64,000 bases of DNA. Source: Streptomyces sp. NBC_00878. GTDB taxonomy: Bacteria; Actinomycetota; Actinomycetes; Streptomycetales; Streptomycetaceae. The position numbers were made by a program, and so were the translations under genes. Positions 7,777-16,441 of this stretch are shown piece by piece (positions within the stretch are counted from its first letter, which is position 1; every line of letters starts with the position of its first letter). Location: positions 124,001 through 188,000 of the forward strand of contig NZ_JAPEOK010000001.1 of the NCBI RefSeq assembly GCF_026341515.1, in the 5' to 3' direction. The notes beneath the pieces are model-generated. The model searched no databases. It worked only from the letters and a program-made list of their open reading frames with translations, and was not told the DNA's origin.

Positions 7777-8445
7777 TTACTCGGCGCTCTTGACGAGGGA
7801 GTTGAGGGTCGCCTCGGTCATGGTGTCGGGGACGTGGACGCTGGGAGAGAGCTTGTAGCCCTGACCACGGACGGCACCGCCAGGGAACTCTGCGGTGTGG
7901 ATGTTGAAGTACCAGTTCTGGGCGTTGGCCTTGATGCCGTCCAGCAGATCCTGGTCATCCACGGTAACCGTGCCGTAGACGAACTTCTTGCCGTCCTCGA
8001 GCTTCTTCGTGAAGAACGGGATCTTCACATCGCCGTTGACACCCTTGACACCCTTGTGGAGGTGACCGAGGGTCGGCGTCCCGATTCCGGTGAAAGTGAA
8101 CGCATAGGAGACCTGGTCGCCCTGGATCCGCATCAGGGCGAGCGCGTGCCCGTCCTTGTCACCCACGGCCGGCCCGCCCTCGATCGGCACCTCGTTCGCA
8201 CCGTTGAGGACCGACGTGAAGAAGGTCGCGTTCTCCTCGTTCTTGTCCCACCGGCCGGCACCCTGCACGGTCTTGCCCCCGGCAGCGTGCTCGCTACCGG
8301 CTGACGCGTGCCCGCCGGCAGTCGGGCTACCGGCCGCGCCGCTGGCCCCGGCGCCGGTCGCAGCGTCCTCACCGTTGCAGGCAGTCAGCACGAGCGCACC
8401 GGCAACGGCCGATACGACGATCATCCCAAAACGCTTGTTCTTCAT
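7777..8445 (-). CDS. CHRD-domain lipoprotein
   Basis: A 222-aa protein with a lipoprotein signal peptide (MKNKRF, hydrophobic core, lipobox LTAC with Cys23). A Gly/Ala/His-rich low-complexity stretch leads to a CHRD domain (about 75-205) with the family features ANEVP, HALALMRIQGD, LGHLHKGVKGVNGDV, and NIHTAEFPGGAVRGQ. CHRD domains occur in chordin and many bacterial secreted proteins. Their biochemical role is unknown. It should sit on the outer face of the membrane. It is transcribed alone, opposite in direction to the neighbouring GH5 gene. The C-terminal 20 residues extend beyond the usual domain end. Confidence 0.88.
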   Translation of the reverse strand: MKNKRFGMIVVSAVAGALVLTACNGEDAATGAGASGAAGSPTAGGHASAGSEHAAGGKTVQGAGRWDKNEENATFFTSVLNGANEVPIEGGPAVGDKDGHALALMRIQGDQVSYAFTFTGIGTPTLGHLHKGVKGVNGDVKIPFFTKKLEDGKKFVYGTVTVDDQDLLDGIKANAQNWYFNIHTAEFPGGAVRGQGYKLSPSVHVPDTMTEATLNSLVKSAE

Positions 8446-9036
8446 GGCAGTTGAGGCCTCTCAAGTAGTGCGGCCACGGTTGTTTCGCGGTCCGTCACCC
8501 ACCACACGGACGGTCCTCACGACCCAGGTCACCCGATGACACTCCTGAGACACTCCTGAGACGATCCACGATCACTCGGAACACGATCTTGACAGAGAAC
8601 GCGCACCGAGCGAGCCCGCGAGTGGCCAGTAGGACTCGACGGTTGCGCCGTCCTGCCTTGGCCGGCGCATGGCAGGCGATGCGCCGGCCCTGGCGAACCG
8701 AATGGAGACGCGTGCCAGACGCAACTCTCCCTCCAGCGGGGCCAGGTGGTGCTGACCACGGTTCGCGTCCGAAGCCGAGGGCGTGCGCTGGCCACGCCGC
8801 ATGCCACGGAACGCAGTGGCGCTGGTTGATCACCACCGCGCTGATGGGATCCGGAGTCCGAACGAACGCGTCGGTCGACGCGTCCCACGCTCGACGCGAC
8901 GCGGGGATTCGGCTACCACTACGGCGTGGACCTCATCGCCGGAGTGGAATTGACTGCGAAGTACTGGTGCCTCACCAACCGGTGGGTTCCTCAGCCCAGG
9001 TCCTCCGGCTGGCAGCCGGCCAATAGGGTGCCCACC
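8446..9036. other. Divergent non-coding region with strong hairpin and tandem repeat
   Basis: This 591-nt gap separates the divergent CHRD and AI-2E genes. Short ORFs across it lack ribosome-binding sites or recognisable sequence. It contains a tandem direct repeat of ACACTCCTGAG (8539-8549 and 8550-8560), 94 bp upstream of the CHRD start. It also contains a perfect hairpin GGCCGGCGCAT (8660-8670) with ATGCGCCGGCC (8679-8689) around an 8-nt loop. The hairpin could belong to a leader or a small RNA. Confidence 0.5.
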
Positions 9037-10125
9037 GTGACTGCCACCCTGAGTTCCACGAAGGCCCGCGCCGCTCTCCGTACATCGGCACGTTTTTCTG
9101 CGGAGTTGCTGCTGATATTCGCGATGCTCGCGGTGTCTTTGTGGCTTCTGGGCCGGATGTGGTCGGTGGTGTGGCCGCTCGTCGTCGGCCTGCTGCTGAC
9201 CACACTGACCTGGCCCCTGGCTGGTTTCCTGCGTCGTCACGGGTGGAAGCCCGCCCTCGCCGCGTCGGCCGTGACCGTGCTGTCCCTCCTCGTCGCAGGC
9301 GGCGTCGTGGCACTCATCGCCGTACCGGTGGCGTCCCAGTCCGGTGAGCTGACCGACGGCGTGGTCGAAGGCATCCAGAAGCTGCGTGATTGGGCCTCCG
9401 GGCCGCCGTTGAACATCGGCGACGACGACATCACCAAGGCCATGGACAACGCGGTCGCCCGCGCTCAGGAGGGCCTCGGCAGCATGGTCACCACTGTGAT
9501 CACGGGAGTGAGCACCATCGTCAACGGCGTGGTCACCGCGGTGCTGGCGCTCTTCCTGATGTTCTTCTTCCTCAAGGACGGCCCGCGCTTCCTGCCGTGG
9601 CTCGCCCGTCAACTGCCGGGCCGGCTCGCCACCGACATCCCCACCGTGGCCGCCCGTGGCTGGGCAACCCTGGGCTCCTTCGTACGTTCCCAGGCGGCCG
9701 TCGGCCTGCTCGACGCCGTTCTGATCGGCCTGGGCCTGTGGGTTGTGGGGGTGCCGCTGGTGCTCCCGTTGGCGGTGCTGACGTTCGTCTCCGCGTTCGT
9801 ACCGATCATCGGCGCCCTGTTCGCCGGTTTCGTCGCCGTCCTCATCGCGTTGGTCTTCAACGGCCTGACGGACGCGCTGATCGTGCTGGCCATCATCATC
9901 GTGGTGCAGCAGCTCGAGGGGAACGTGTTCCAGCCGATGATCCAGAGTCGTGGACTCGGCCTCCATGCGGCCGTGATCCTGCTGGCGGTGACATTGGGCG
10001 GCAGCCTGGCCGGCATCGTGGGCAGTCTGCTCGCCGTACCGATCGCCGCGCTGATCGCGGTGGTATGGAACTACGTGCGCGAGCAGCTCAGTGAGCCGTC
10101 ACAGGAGCCAGTGCCCGAGGGGTGA
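9037..10125 (+). CDS. AI-2E family (PerM/TqsA-like) transporter
   Basis: From the GTG at 9037 the protein is 362 aa, the usual family length. Upstream in-frame codons to 8926 look non-coding. It has about eight membrane helices in the family pattern: two pairs at the N-terminus ([37 protein letters not shown]), a long soluble loop (about 115-190), then helices including [18 protein letters not shown] and the glycine-rich end [19 protein letters not shown]. The conserved [17 protein letters not shown] and [16 protein letters not shown] segments are diagnostic of the AI-2E/UPF0118 family. Members export small molecules or ions, and a link to autoinducer-2 is shown for only a few. The gene is followed 106 bp later by a DUF4389 gene on the same strand. 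Confidence 0.9.
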   Translation: MTATLSSTKARAALRTSARFSAELLLIFAMLAVSLWLLGRMWSVVWPLVVGLLLTTLTWPLAGFLRRHGWKPALAASAVTVLSLLVAGGVVALIAVPVASQSGELTDGVVEGIQKLRDWASGPPLNIGDDDITKAMDNAVARAQEGLGSMVTTVITGVSTIVNGVVTAVLALFLMFFFLKDGPRFLPWLARQLPGRLATDIPTVAARGWATLGSFVRSQAAVGLLDAVLIGLGLWVVGVPLVLPLAVLTFVSAFVPIIGALFAGFVAVLIALVFNGLTDALIVLAIIIVVQQLEGNVFQPMIQSRGLGLHAAVILLAVTLGGSLAGIVGSLLAVPIAALIAVVWNYVREQLSEPSQEPVPEG

Positions 10126-10231
10126 CCTGCCGGTCAGGCCGCGACGGCCGTGGCCGGCGCGCGAACGGCCCCTCCCAGGTCGCGGTGCTCCACTTCGCTT
10201 GCGAATCTGCAAGCGAAAGGAGTTCCCTCTC

Positions 10232-10957
10232 ATGGTTCCTGTCACCGCGTCGCCCGTGCGTATCGAGGCATCCGTCGATCCCCGGCTCTCCCGATGGCTG
10301 TGGCTGGTGAAGTGGCTCCTCGCCATCCCGCACTACATCGTGCTGTTCTTCCTGTGGATCGGGTTCGTCCTCGTCACAGTGATCGCGTTCTTCGCCATCC
10401 TGTTCACCGCTCGGTATCCCCGGTCCCTCTTCGACTTCAGTGTCGGCGTACTGCGATGGAACTGGCGGGTCAGCTACTACGCCCACACCGCGCTCGGCAC
10501 CGACCGGTACCCGCCTTTCACCCTCGCGGATGTGCCGGACTATCCGGCGCGTCTCGACATCGCCTACCCCGCGCGCCTCTCGCGTGGCCTGGTCCTGGTG
10601 AAGTGGTGGCTGCTGGCGATCCCGCAGTACATCGTCGTCGCGATGTTCGCGGGTGGCTGGGGATGGGGCGGAGGCTGGGACGACGACGACGGCGGCTGGC
10701 GGGGCGGCGGGCTGATGCCCTTCCTCTCTTTCGTCGCCGTGGTCATCCTGCTGTTCACCGCCCGGTACCCGCTGCACCTCTTCGACTTCCTGGTGGGCCT
10801 CGCCCGGTGGGTCGCGCGGGTGACCGCCTATGCCGCGCTGATGACCGACCAGTACCCGCCGTTCCGTCTCGACATGGGCGGGCAAGAGGCCACGCCGGGC
10901 CCCCGGCCGGACTCACCGCCGACCGCGCCGCCGGCCTCCCCCATGACAAAGAGCTGA
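10232..10957 (+). CDS. DUF4389 membrane protein (two copies of the domain)
   Basis: A 241-aa protein from the ATG at 10232, which has a perfect AAAGGAG 9 nt upstream. An in-frame extension upstream overlaps the previous gene and is rejected. Two similar halves each carry a helix pair. The first has [20 protein letters not shown] and [12 protein letters not shown], the second [18 protein letters not shown] and [12 protein letters not shown]. Both halves end in a Tyr-Pro-Pro-Phe motif (DRYPPF, DQYPPF). A Gly/Asp/Trp-rich loop separates the helices of the second half. Function of the family is unknown. It may share transcription with the AI-2E gene. Confidence 0.88.
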   Translation: MVPVTASPVRIEASVDPRLSRWLWLVKWLLAIPHYIVLFFLWIGFVLVTVIAFFAILFTARYPRSLFDFSVGVLRWNWRVSYYAHTALGTDRYPPFTLADVPDYPARLDIAYPARLSRGLVLVKWWLLAIPQYIVVAMFAGGWGWGGGWDDDDGGWRGGGLMPFLSFVAVVILLFTARYPLHLFDFLVGLARWVARVTAYAALMTDQYPPFRLDMGGQEATPGPRPDSPPTAPPASPMTKS

Positions 10958-11087
10958 ATCCACAAGGGAAACCCCGAAACCGCCCTGCCAGACGATCCAC
11001 CCGGCAAACTGCCGCCCCCGGCCGGCACGAGCACCCCCCGAACAACGTCACACCAAGTCCCTGAGCCGCCCTCAAGATGACGGCAGC

Positions 11088-11270
11088 TCAGTGTTGGGTC
11101 TGTCGGCAGGCACTCGCTCGATGCGGGTCCAGCCCTTCCAGGAGCTGTTCGGCTTCGTCGAGGTAGTGCGTGGTGAGCAGCACCGTCGTTCCGTAGCCTG
11201 CTAGCTCCTTGACCGCATGCCACACCTCGATACGTGCCTCGGGGTCGAGCCCGGCCGATGGATCACCCAC
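11088..11270 (-). pseudogene. Remnant of an ABC-transporter ATPase (DrrA type)
   Basis: A 60-codon fragment matches the region around Walker B and the H-loop of drug/daunorubicin-type ABC ATPases: DPSAGLDPEARIEVW, then YGTTVLLTTHYLDEAEQL. The Walker A, signature motif and the rest are gone. An in-frame TGA lies immediately upstream, and the sequence beyond the H-loop ends in unrelated residues. It is a decayed fragment next to a transposase remnant. Confidence 0.8.
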
Positions 11271-11353
11271 GGCTCAGATCCCGGATGGGCCTGGATCAGC
11301 GTCAGTGGAAGCAGGAGCGGGTGAAGCGGTCGGCGACCGGCAGTACCGGGTCC

Positions 11354-11452
11354 TGTCAGGAACTGCTGCGCTGTCAGGTGCGGGAGAGGGCCCGCCGATC
11401 AGAGGACCCGTTCCTGGTGGTGATCGACACCCCGTCCGTGCGCGCGGCCGCC
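11354..11452 (+). mobile_element. Remnant of an IS5-type DDE transposase
   Basis: The plus strand encodes ELLRCQVRERARRSEDP followed by LVVIDTPSVRAAA, the well-known segment around the first catalytic Asp of actinomycete IS5-family transposases (usually VIDTQSVHAA). Both flanks diverge at once and no terminal inverted repeats were found. The fragment sits between the ABC-ATPase remnant and the sugar permease genes, so the 11.1-11.55 kb stretch is a recombination scar. Confidence 0.7.
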
Positions 11453-11569
11453 TCATGGGGATTACACCGGCCGCTGCCCGACTCGGGCTTCCCCCGTACA
11501 GGCCCCCGGGAAGCACATGACGTCGTCGGCCAGGGCACCGCGTCCCTTCCGGCCTTCCGGTACGTCGGC

Positions 11570-12472
11570 CTACTTCAGGCCACCGGTCACCAGGTCGATA
11601 CGCCAGTACCGCTGCAAGGACAGGAAGAGCGCGATGACGGGGACGACGGACAGCAGTGTGCCGGTGATCACCAGCGAGTACAGGGATGCCTGGTTGGCGC
11701 CATGGCGCAGCAGGCTGTACAGGCCGACCGTCAGCGGGAACTTGTCGTCGCTCGTCACCATGACGAAGGGCAGCAGGAAGTTGTTCCAGATGACGATGAA
11801 CTGGAGCAGGAAGACGGTGATCAGTCCGGGTGCCATCAGCCGCAGCCCGATCGCGGAGAACATCCGCCACTCGCTCGCCCCGTCCATCCGCCCGGCGTCG
11901 AGCAGTGAGTCGGGTACGGAGGCGGCCGCGTAGATGCGGCACAGGTAGATGCCGTAGGGGTTGAACAGCTGGGGCAGGATCACCGCCGGGTAGCTGTCGG
12001 TGATGCCGACCCGGGCCAGCAACAGGTACTGCGGCACGGCCAGCACGACCTGCGGCAGCAGGACGCCCGCCAGGATGGTCTTGAACAGCAGGGTGCGGCC
12101 GCGGAAGCGGTACTTGGCTATGGCGTAGCCGGTCGCGGCGGAGACGGCGGTGGCCGCGAGCCCGCCGACCCCCGCATAGAGGAAGCTGTTGAACATCCAG
12201 TGCCAGAACACGCCCGAGTCGTACGAGGAGAGGTCGGCGATGTTGTCCACGAGGCCCGAGCCGAACGAGGGCAGATAGGTCGCGGTGGAGAACAGTTCGC
12301 TGCGTGACTTGGTGGACGCGATCAGGATCCACAGCGTCGGCACCAGGCAGTAGACCGAGCCGAGGAGCAGTACGGCGGTGGGCAGTACGGCGATGCCTCG
12401 GCGGCGGGGCCGCTCGGTCCGGGTGGCGGTCACCGGGGGCGCCACGGGACGGGCGGGCGAGTCGATCGTCAT
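11570..12472 (-). CDS. Sugar ABC transporter permease (MalG/CUT1 type)
   Basis: A 300-aa inner-membrane permease. The ATG at 12472 has GGAG 5 nt upstream and overlaps the stop of the preceding permease gene by 4 bp, so the longer in-frame extension is rejected. Six membrane helices are visible (VLPTAVLLLGSVYCLVPTLW through VITGTLLSVVPVIALFL). The ATPase-contact loop has SLLDAGRMDGASEWRMF, the EAA-type motif DAGRMDGAS with Asp in place of the usual Glu. The protein ends VTGGLK, typical of CUT1 MalG homologues. It forms the channel with the neighbouring permease and takes up an oligosaccharide or sugar derivative. No ATPase gene is adjacent, consistent with a shared MsiK-type ATPase elsewhere. 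Confidence 0.92.
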   Translation of the reverse strand: MTIDSPARPVAPPVTATRTERPRRRGIAVLPTAVLLLGSVYCLVPTLWILIASTKSRSELFSTATYLPSFGSGLVDNIADLSSYDSGVFWHWMFNSFLYAGVGGLAATAVSAATGYAIAKYRFRGRTLLFKTILAGVLLPQVVLAVPQYLLLARVGITDSYPAVILPQLFNPYGIYLCRIYAAASVPDSLLDAGRMDGASEWRMFSAIGLRLMAPGLITVFLLQFIVIWNNFLLPFVMVTSDDKFPLTVGLYSLLRHGANQASLYSLVITGTLLSVVPVIALFLSLQRYWRIDLVTGGLK

Positions 12473-13392
12473 CGCTGCTCCTTGCCTACGGCTCCGGCGG
12501 CGCCCCAGCGGGTCTGGGCGAGACGCCCGACGAGCAGGGAGACGGCGAGGATGCCGACCGCGAAGACGACCGAGGTGGCCGCCGCGAGATGGATGTCGGA
12601 GTCGACGAAGGCATCGGTGTAGATCTTCATCAGGGGAACCCAGGTCAGGGAGATGGCGTTCGACAGCGGCTGGAGTGTGTTCGGCTCGTTGAACAGCTGC
12701 AGGGCGGCGAGCACGGTGAACAGGGTGCACATGGCGATGGCGGGACGGATCAGCGGGACCTTCACCCGCAGCGAGATCTGCAGTTCCGAAGCCCCGTCGA
12801 TCCTTGCCGCCTCGTAGATCTCCGGCGGCAGCCCGCGCAGGGACGTGTACATCACCACCATGTTGAAGCCCACCGCGCCCCACACCGCGATGTTCGCAAC
12901 CGAGACATAGACCATCGAGGTGCCGAAGAAGTCGACGTCCCGCCCGCCGATGGGGCTGGTCGCGGGCAGATAGAGGAAGCCCCACAGGAGTGTGGCGATG
13001 ACACCGGGCACCGCGTACGGCAGGAAGATGGCCAGCCGGGTGAACCGGGTGAAGCGGGCCCGTGCGGTGTCCAGGAGGAGTGCGAACAGCAGGGCGAGGA
13101 GCACGGTCGCCGGTACGGTGATCGCGCCGACGAGCAGCATGCGCAGCACGCTGTGCCACAGCTCGGAGTCATGGATCACGGCGGAGTAGTTGTCCGGACC
13201 CGCGAAGACCGTTCTGCTGCCGGTGCCCAGCATGCCCCCGCTGACCTTGCGCTGCTGGAAGCTGAGGAGCAGTGCGTAGGCACCGGGGGCGACCACGAAC
13301 AGCAGGAGGAGCAGGGTCGCGGGCAGGACCAGCAGATACGGCAGCCGGCTCTGGCCCGCCCTGCGGCCCCGCCGCGAAGTGCTTGTCGCCAT
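12469..13392 (-). CDS. Sugar ABC transporter permease (MalF/CUT1 type)
   Basis: A 307-aa permease with six helices, starting PYLLVLPATLLLLLFVVAPG after a basic N-terminus. The ATPase-contact EAA motif is EAARIDGASELQISLRVKVP (residues 194-213). Its stop overlaps the next permease start by 4 bp (ATGA). The solute-binding-protein gene lies 132 bp upstream with a strong hairpin in between, the classic CUT1 order of binding protein, MalF and MalG. It should form a heterodimeric channel with the downstream gene product. Confidence 0.92.
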   Translation of the reverse strand: MATSTSRRGRRAGQSRLPYLLVLPATLLLLLFVVAPGAYALLLSFQQRKVSGGMLGTGSRTVFAGPDNYSAVIHDSELWHSVLRMLLVGAITVPATVLLALLFALLLDTARARFTRFTRLAIFLPYAVPGVIATLLWGFLYLPATSPIGGRDVDFFGTSMVYVSVANIAVWGAVGFNMVVMYTSLRGLPPEIYEAARIDGASELQISLRVKVPLIRPAIAMCTLFTVLAALQLFNEPNTLQPLSNAISLTWVPLMKIYTDAFVDSDIHLAAATSVVFAVGILAVSLLVGRLAQTRWGAAGAVGKEQR

Positions 13393-13471
13393 CGACGTGT
13401 CGTCCTCATCGGATGAGTGGCTGGTTCGGTCACTGATGCCCGTTGCCGGTCTCAGTGCTTGGTGCCGGTAC

Positions 13472-13512
13472 GGTCGCCCGGCGCGGGAGTCAGGGAGGCG
13501 CGCCGGGCGACC
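13472..13512 (-). promoter_or_regulatory. Intercistronic 14-bp hairpin between binding-protein and permease genes
   Basis: GGTCGCCCGGCGCG (13472-13485) pairs perfectly with CGCGCCGGGCGACC (13499-13512) across a 13-nt loop. It begins 13 bp after the binding-protein stop and ends about 80 bp before the permease start. Such hairpins protect the upstream mRNA or terminate some transcripts, so binding protein is made in excess over permease. Confidence 0.7.
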
Positions 13513-13524
13513 GGGTCGTCGGGG

Positions 13525-14832
13525 TCAGTGGAGGGTGAACCCGAGCTTCTTCATGCCGGCCGTCGTGTTGTTCTGCATGGTGTCGAGCGCCCCGGTGAAC
13601 GAGCTGCCGGACTGCAGCGCCGCGCCGAAGCTGTCCCGGTACGCGGAGAAGGTCACTGTGACATTCGGGCCCCACATCGAGAAGCTGCGTGCGCCCGGTG
13701 CGACCTTCCTCACCTCGGCGTAGTAGTCCGGCTGATTCGGGAAGAAGGCCGGCGGCTGGTCGAGGATCGGCAGGGCGCGCCCGGAGGTCGAGGCCGGGTA
13801 GATGTTGATGTTCTTGACCTGGGCCGTCACCGCCTTGGCGTCGGTGTTCAGCCAGCTCGCGAACTCCGCGGCCTCGGTGGGGTGCTTGGAGTCGGTGGTG
13901 ACCGTGATGGCCGAGCCGCCCCAGATGCCGGTGGTGGTGTCGCCCGCCGTCCAGGCCGGGAGCGGCGCGGCGGTCCACTTCCCCTTGGTCGACGGGGCGA
14001 TGCCGCCGATCTGCGCCGGGGCCCAGGCCCCGGAGATCCAGGTGAGCAGGGTGCCGTTGTTCATCTCCTTGTTCCACTGCGGGGAGAAGGAGGGGTTCTT
14101 CTTGACCAGCCCCTTGTCGACCAGGCCCTGCCAGTATTCGGCGGCCTTGTCACTGGCCGTGCCGTTGATGTCCACGTGCCAGGAGTCGCCCTTCGTGGTC
14201 CACCAGTCCGCTCCCGCCTGCTGGGCGAGGCCGGTGAACCAGCCGGGGTCGGCGGCGTCGAAGTTGGTCATCGAGGCGCCCGGTGCCTTGGTGTGCAGCT
14301 GAGCGGCCACCTCCTCGTACTCCTGCCACGTGGTGGGCACCTTCAGGCCGTACTTCTTGAACAGATCGGACCGGTAGAACATCATCAGCGGGGCGAAGTC
14401 CTGCGGGATGCCGTAGACCTTGCCCTGGAAGCGGGTCTGGGCCAGCGTCGCCTCGTCGAAGTCCGCGACCGCCTTCTTCGTGTCGGCGGTGATGTCCCGG
14501 ACCACGCCGTTCGCCACCAGGCCGGGCAGCGACTGGTACTCGACCTTCGCGATGTCGGGGGCGGTCTTCGCCTGGTGCGCGGTGATCATCTTGCTGACGA
14601 GCTGGTCACCGCCTGCCGGGTTACTGAGGGCGACCTGGACGTTCGGGTGCGTCGAGTTCCACAGGTCGACGACCTTGTCCATGCCCGGGTCCCAGGCCCA
14701 CATGGTCAGGCGGACCTTGCCGCCACTCGGTGCTGATCCGCTGTCGGAGCCCCCGTCCCCGCCCCCGCAGGCGGCGAGAACCAGTGTTGCGGCCAGCGTG
14801 GCGCCTGCGACTGCGGCGAATCTGGTCTTCAT
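13525..14832 (-). CDS. Extracellular sugar-binding lipoprotein of the ABC importer
   Basis: A 435-aa family 1 solute-binding protein with lipobox LAAC (Cys22) after a hydrophobic signal. Features of the fold include RLTMWAWDPG near the mature N-terminus, DIAKVEYQSLPGLVANG, GKVYGIPQDFAPLMMFYRSDLFKKYG (here written in parts), and Trp-rich segments (ADWWTTKGDSWH, WGGSAITV) that would stack on sugar rings. It should be lipid-anchored outside the membrane and deliver a mono- or oligosaccharide to the MalF/MalG pair. The upstream region holds one of the two putative ROK operator sites. The substrate cannot be told from sequence, but the neighbouring dehydrogenase and ThuA-like genes hint at a sugar that is then oxidised. 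Confidence 0.92.
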   Translation of the reverse strand: MKTRFAAVAGATLAATLVLAACGGGDGGSDSGSAPSGGKVRLTMWAWDPGMDKVVDLWNSTHPNVQVALSNPAGGDQLVSKMITAHQAKTAPDIAKVEYQSLPGLVANGVVRDITADTKKAVADFDEATLAQTRFQGKVYGIPQDFAPLMMFYRSDLFKKYGLKVPTTWQEYEEVAAQLHTKAPGASMTNFDAADPGWFTGLAQQAGADWWTTKGDSWHVDINGTASDKAAEYWQGLVDKGLVKKNPSFSPQWNKEMNNGTLLTWISGAWAPAQIGGIAPSTKGKWTAAPLPAWTAGDTTTGIWGGSAITVTTDSKHPTEAAEFASWLNTDAKAVTAQVKNINIYPASTSGRALPILDQPPAFFPNQPDYYAEVRKVAPGARSFSMWGPNVTVTFSAYRDSFGAALQSGSSFTGALDTMQNNTTAGMKKLGFTLH

Positions 14833-14952
14833 TGGCCAGTGCTCACTTTCGTGTCAGAAGAGGGCCTGCTGCGGTCGTCCCGTCAGTGAGGCCGTCGCCC
14901 GGTGGTCCTCCTGGGACCTGAACCCATGGCCGACCACGAGTCGACCTGTTCC

Positions 14953-14983
14953 GACTTTGACTTCGACTTAAGCTAAGTCGCGG
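14953..14983. promoter_or_regulatory. Putative ROK operator, site 1 (upstream of binding-protein gene)
   Basis: The core CGACTTA-AGC-TAAGTCG (14964-14980) is a perfect 7-bp inverted repeat with a 3-nt spacer, 121-151 bp upstream of the binding-protein start. It aligns over 31 nt with site 2 at 17892-17922. Both share GACTTTG, then GACTTAA and CTAAG at the same spacing and orientation. Confidence 0.65.
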
Positions 14984-15156
14984 CAGAGGTCGGGTCAATA
15001 TGGCCGACGTACCGAATTACGACGTGTCGATTTCTTTATGAGAGGAAGTCCGCGCCGGGCGGCGGACGCAGGGGCCGGCTCGCGCAGCAGGGCCGCCTGA
15101 CCTCCTGCACCGTACGCGCTGGGGCGTGTGGACGGGAGCCCCCCGCAGGTCGCGGA

Positions 15157-15782
15157 TCAGGGCGATACGGACAGCGTGTCGTACTCCACCGGGTGGGCGA
15201 GGGACAGCCCTGCGGCCACCCCCAGCACCTCGTCCACGGCAGCGGCGCCCCGCCGCGTGGGCTCTCCGCCGAGCGAGCCCGCGATGTGCGGGGTCAGCAC
15301 CACGTTGGGCAGATCGCCCCAGCGATGAGGCGGCGGCCAGCGATGAGGCGGTCGCCGTCGGCACGCCCTTGTCGGCCCTGCAGGATCATCGCCGACGTGT
15401 ACTCCGTGACCGGGATCGCGTTGCCCCAGGCCGCCGAGCCCGGATGCCCCGCTCGAAGCCGGCCCTGTCCAGGTGCCCCTTGACCGTGCCCGCCGCGTGC
15501 AGCTCGACAGGCAGCCGTGGCGCCAGGGCCAGTACATCGGCGTCCACCCGTGGACAGCCCCGGCCGGTCAGCGGGATGTCGGCCCTGACGAGCGCGGCAC
15601 GCGCGTGCCGAGCGGAACTCCCGCAGCGGCGGCCCCGGCTCGATCTCGCAGCGCGCCGAGCTCGGCGACCGCGGTGATCGCTCCGGGCGGGCGCGGACGT
15701 CGCGGGGGAAGAGCCGGTCGGGCAGGTGCCCGGCCATGGCCGCCGCCACGAGCGACTGCCCGTCCCCCGCCGGGTCGTTCAC
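15157..15782 (-). pseudogene. Decayed D-2-hydroxyacid dehydrogenase gene
   Basis: The GTG at 15782 overlaps the ThuA-like stop by 4 bp, so the gene once followed it in an operon. Pieces of a D-isomer 2-hydroxyacid dehydrogenase appear in order but in different frames: AAAMAGHLPDRLFPRDVRAR, then GCPRVDADVLALAPRLPVEL and AGTVKGHLDRAGFERGIR, then SAAWGNAIPVTEYTSAMIL, and finally LPNVVLTPHIAGSLGGE. The NAD-binding Rossmann core, about 150 codons between the last two pieces, is deleted. At least three frame changes are needed, so no functional enzyme can be made. In the intact state it would have oxidised or reduced a sugar-derived hydroxy acid in the same pathway as the neighbours. Confidence 0.85.
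15319..15351. repeat. Direct repeat at the dehydrogenase deletion junction
   Basis: CCAGCGATGAGGCGG occurs at 15319-15333 and again at 15337-15351, an 18-nt period. It lies exactly where the Rossmann core of the hydroxyacid dehydrogenase is missing and may mark a slippage or deletion event. Confidence 0.75.
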
Positions 15783-16441
15783 CGGGCTGCCCAGAGCAGC
15801 CCGCGCGTGGTGAGCGCCCTTACGGTGGGCTCGCGCAAGTCGTCCGGCCGGTGCCCCAGGGCGGAGAAGAAGACGCGCCCCCGCCCCCACTGCCTGGTCC
15901 ATACGACGGGCATGCTGACCGGCCGCTCGCCCTGCCCCGCGGCGCCCGGAGCGACGGTGGTGGACGCGAGTACCGTGCTGAACGCGTCGGTCAGCATCCA
16001 GTACTGCTCGGTGACCACCGTCATGTCGGGCAGCCCGGCGACGACCGGGTGCTCCCGGTGCTCCGGCTCGACACGGACCCGGTACTCCAGGAACTCCTCC
16101 GGATGGTGCAGGAACAGGCCGCCGACCATGCGCAGGTACGCGGGACTGTCGTAGAACGTCGCCACCACGCCGCCGTGCCAGCCGGCGAAGCCGGTGCCCG
16201 CCTCGACGGCCGAGACGAGCCCCGCGCTCTGCTCCTCGGTCAGCCGGCCCTCGCTCCAGCACTGCACGACGAGATCGGTCCGCGCCATCAGGTCCGCGTC
16301 CGCGTAGACCTCAAGGTCCTCCCGCACCGTGACCGCGAACCCGGCGTCGGCCAGCGCGGGCAGGAACAGGTCGGTGCACTCCCGTGGGGAGTGGCCCTCC
16401 CAGCCGCCGCGGACCACCAGCGCCGTACGCGCCGCGGCCAT
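15779..16441 (-). CDS. ThuA-like domain protein
   Basis: A 220-aa protein starting at the ATG at 16441, which shares a base with the stop of the aldehyde dehydrogenase gene (TGATG). The fold is ThuA-like (class I glutamine amidotransferase-like): ALVVRGGWEGHSPRECTDLF at the N-terminus, DLVVQCWSEG, GTGFAGWHGGVVATF, HPEEFLEYRV, and PVVWTRQWGRGRVFFSALGH near the C-terminus. The usual catalytic Cys of amidotransferases is replaced by the GWHGG segment, as in ThuA proteins. ThuA homologues act in disaccharide (trehalose, sucrose, palatinose) and other sugar catabolism, although the reaction is not well defined. Tight coupling with the dehydrogenase supports a role in the same pathway. Confidence 0.85.
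   Translation of the reverse strand: MAAARTALVVRGGWEGHSPRECTDLFLPALADAGFAVTVREDLEVYADADLMARTDLVVQCWSEGRLTEEQSAGLVSAVEAGTGFAGWHGGVVATFYDSPAYLRMVGGLFLHHPEEFLEYRVRVEPEHREHPVVAGLPDMTVVTEQYWMLTDAFSTVLASTTVAPGAAGQGERPVSMPVVWTRQWGRGRVFFSALGHRPDDLREPTVRALTTRGLLWAAR

Noticed and set aside
11088..11270. ABC-ATPase as the missing energy subunit of the sugar importer
   Set aside because: It is only a 60-codon fragment without Walker A or signature motif and resembles drug exporter ATPases, not the CUT1 ATPase.
11570..13159. MalG permease extended to 529 residues
   Set aside because: The extension overlaps the MalF gene out of frame. The ATG at 12472 has a good ribosome-binding site and the expected ATGA overlap.
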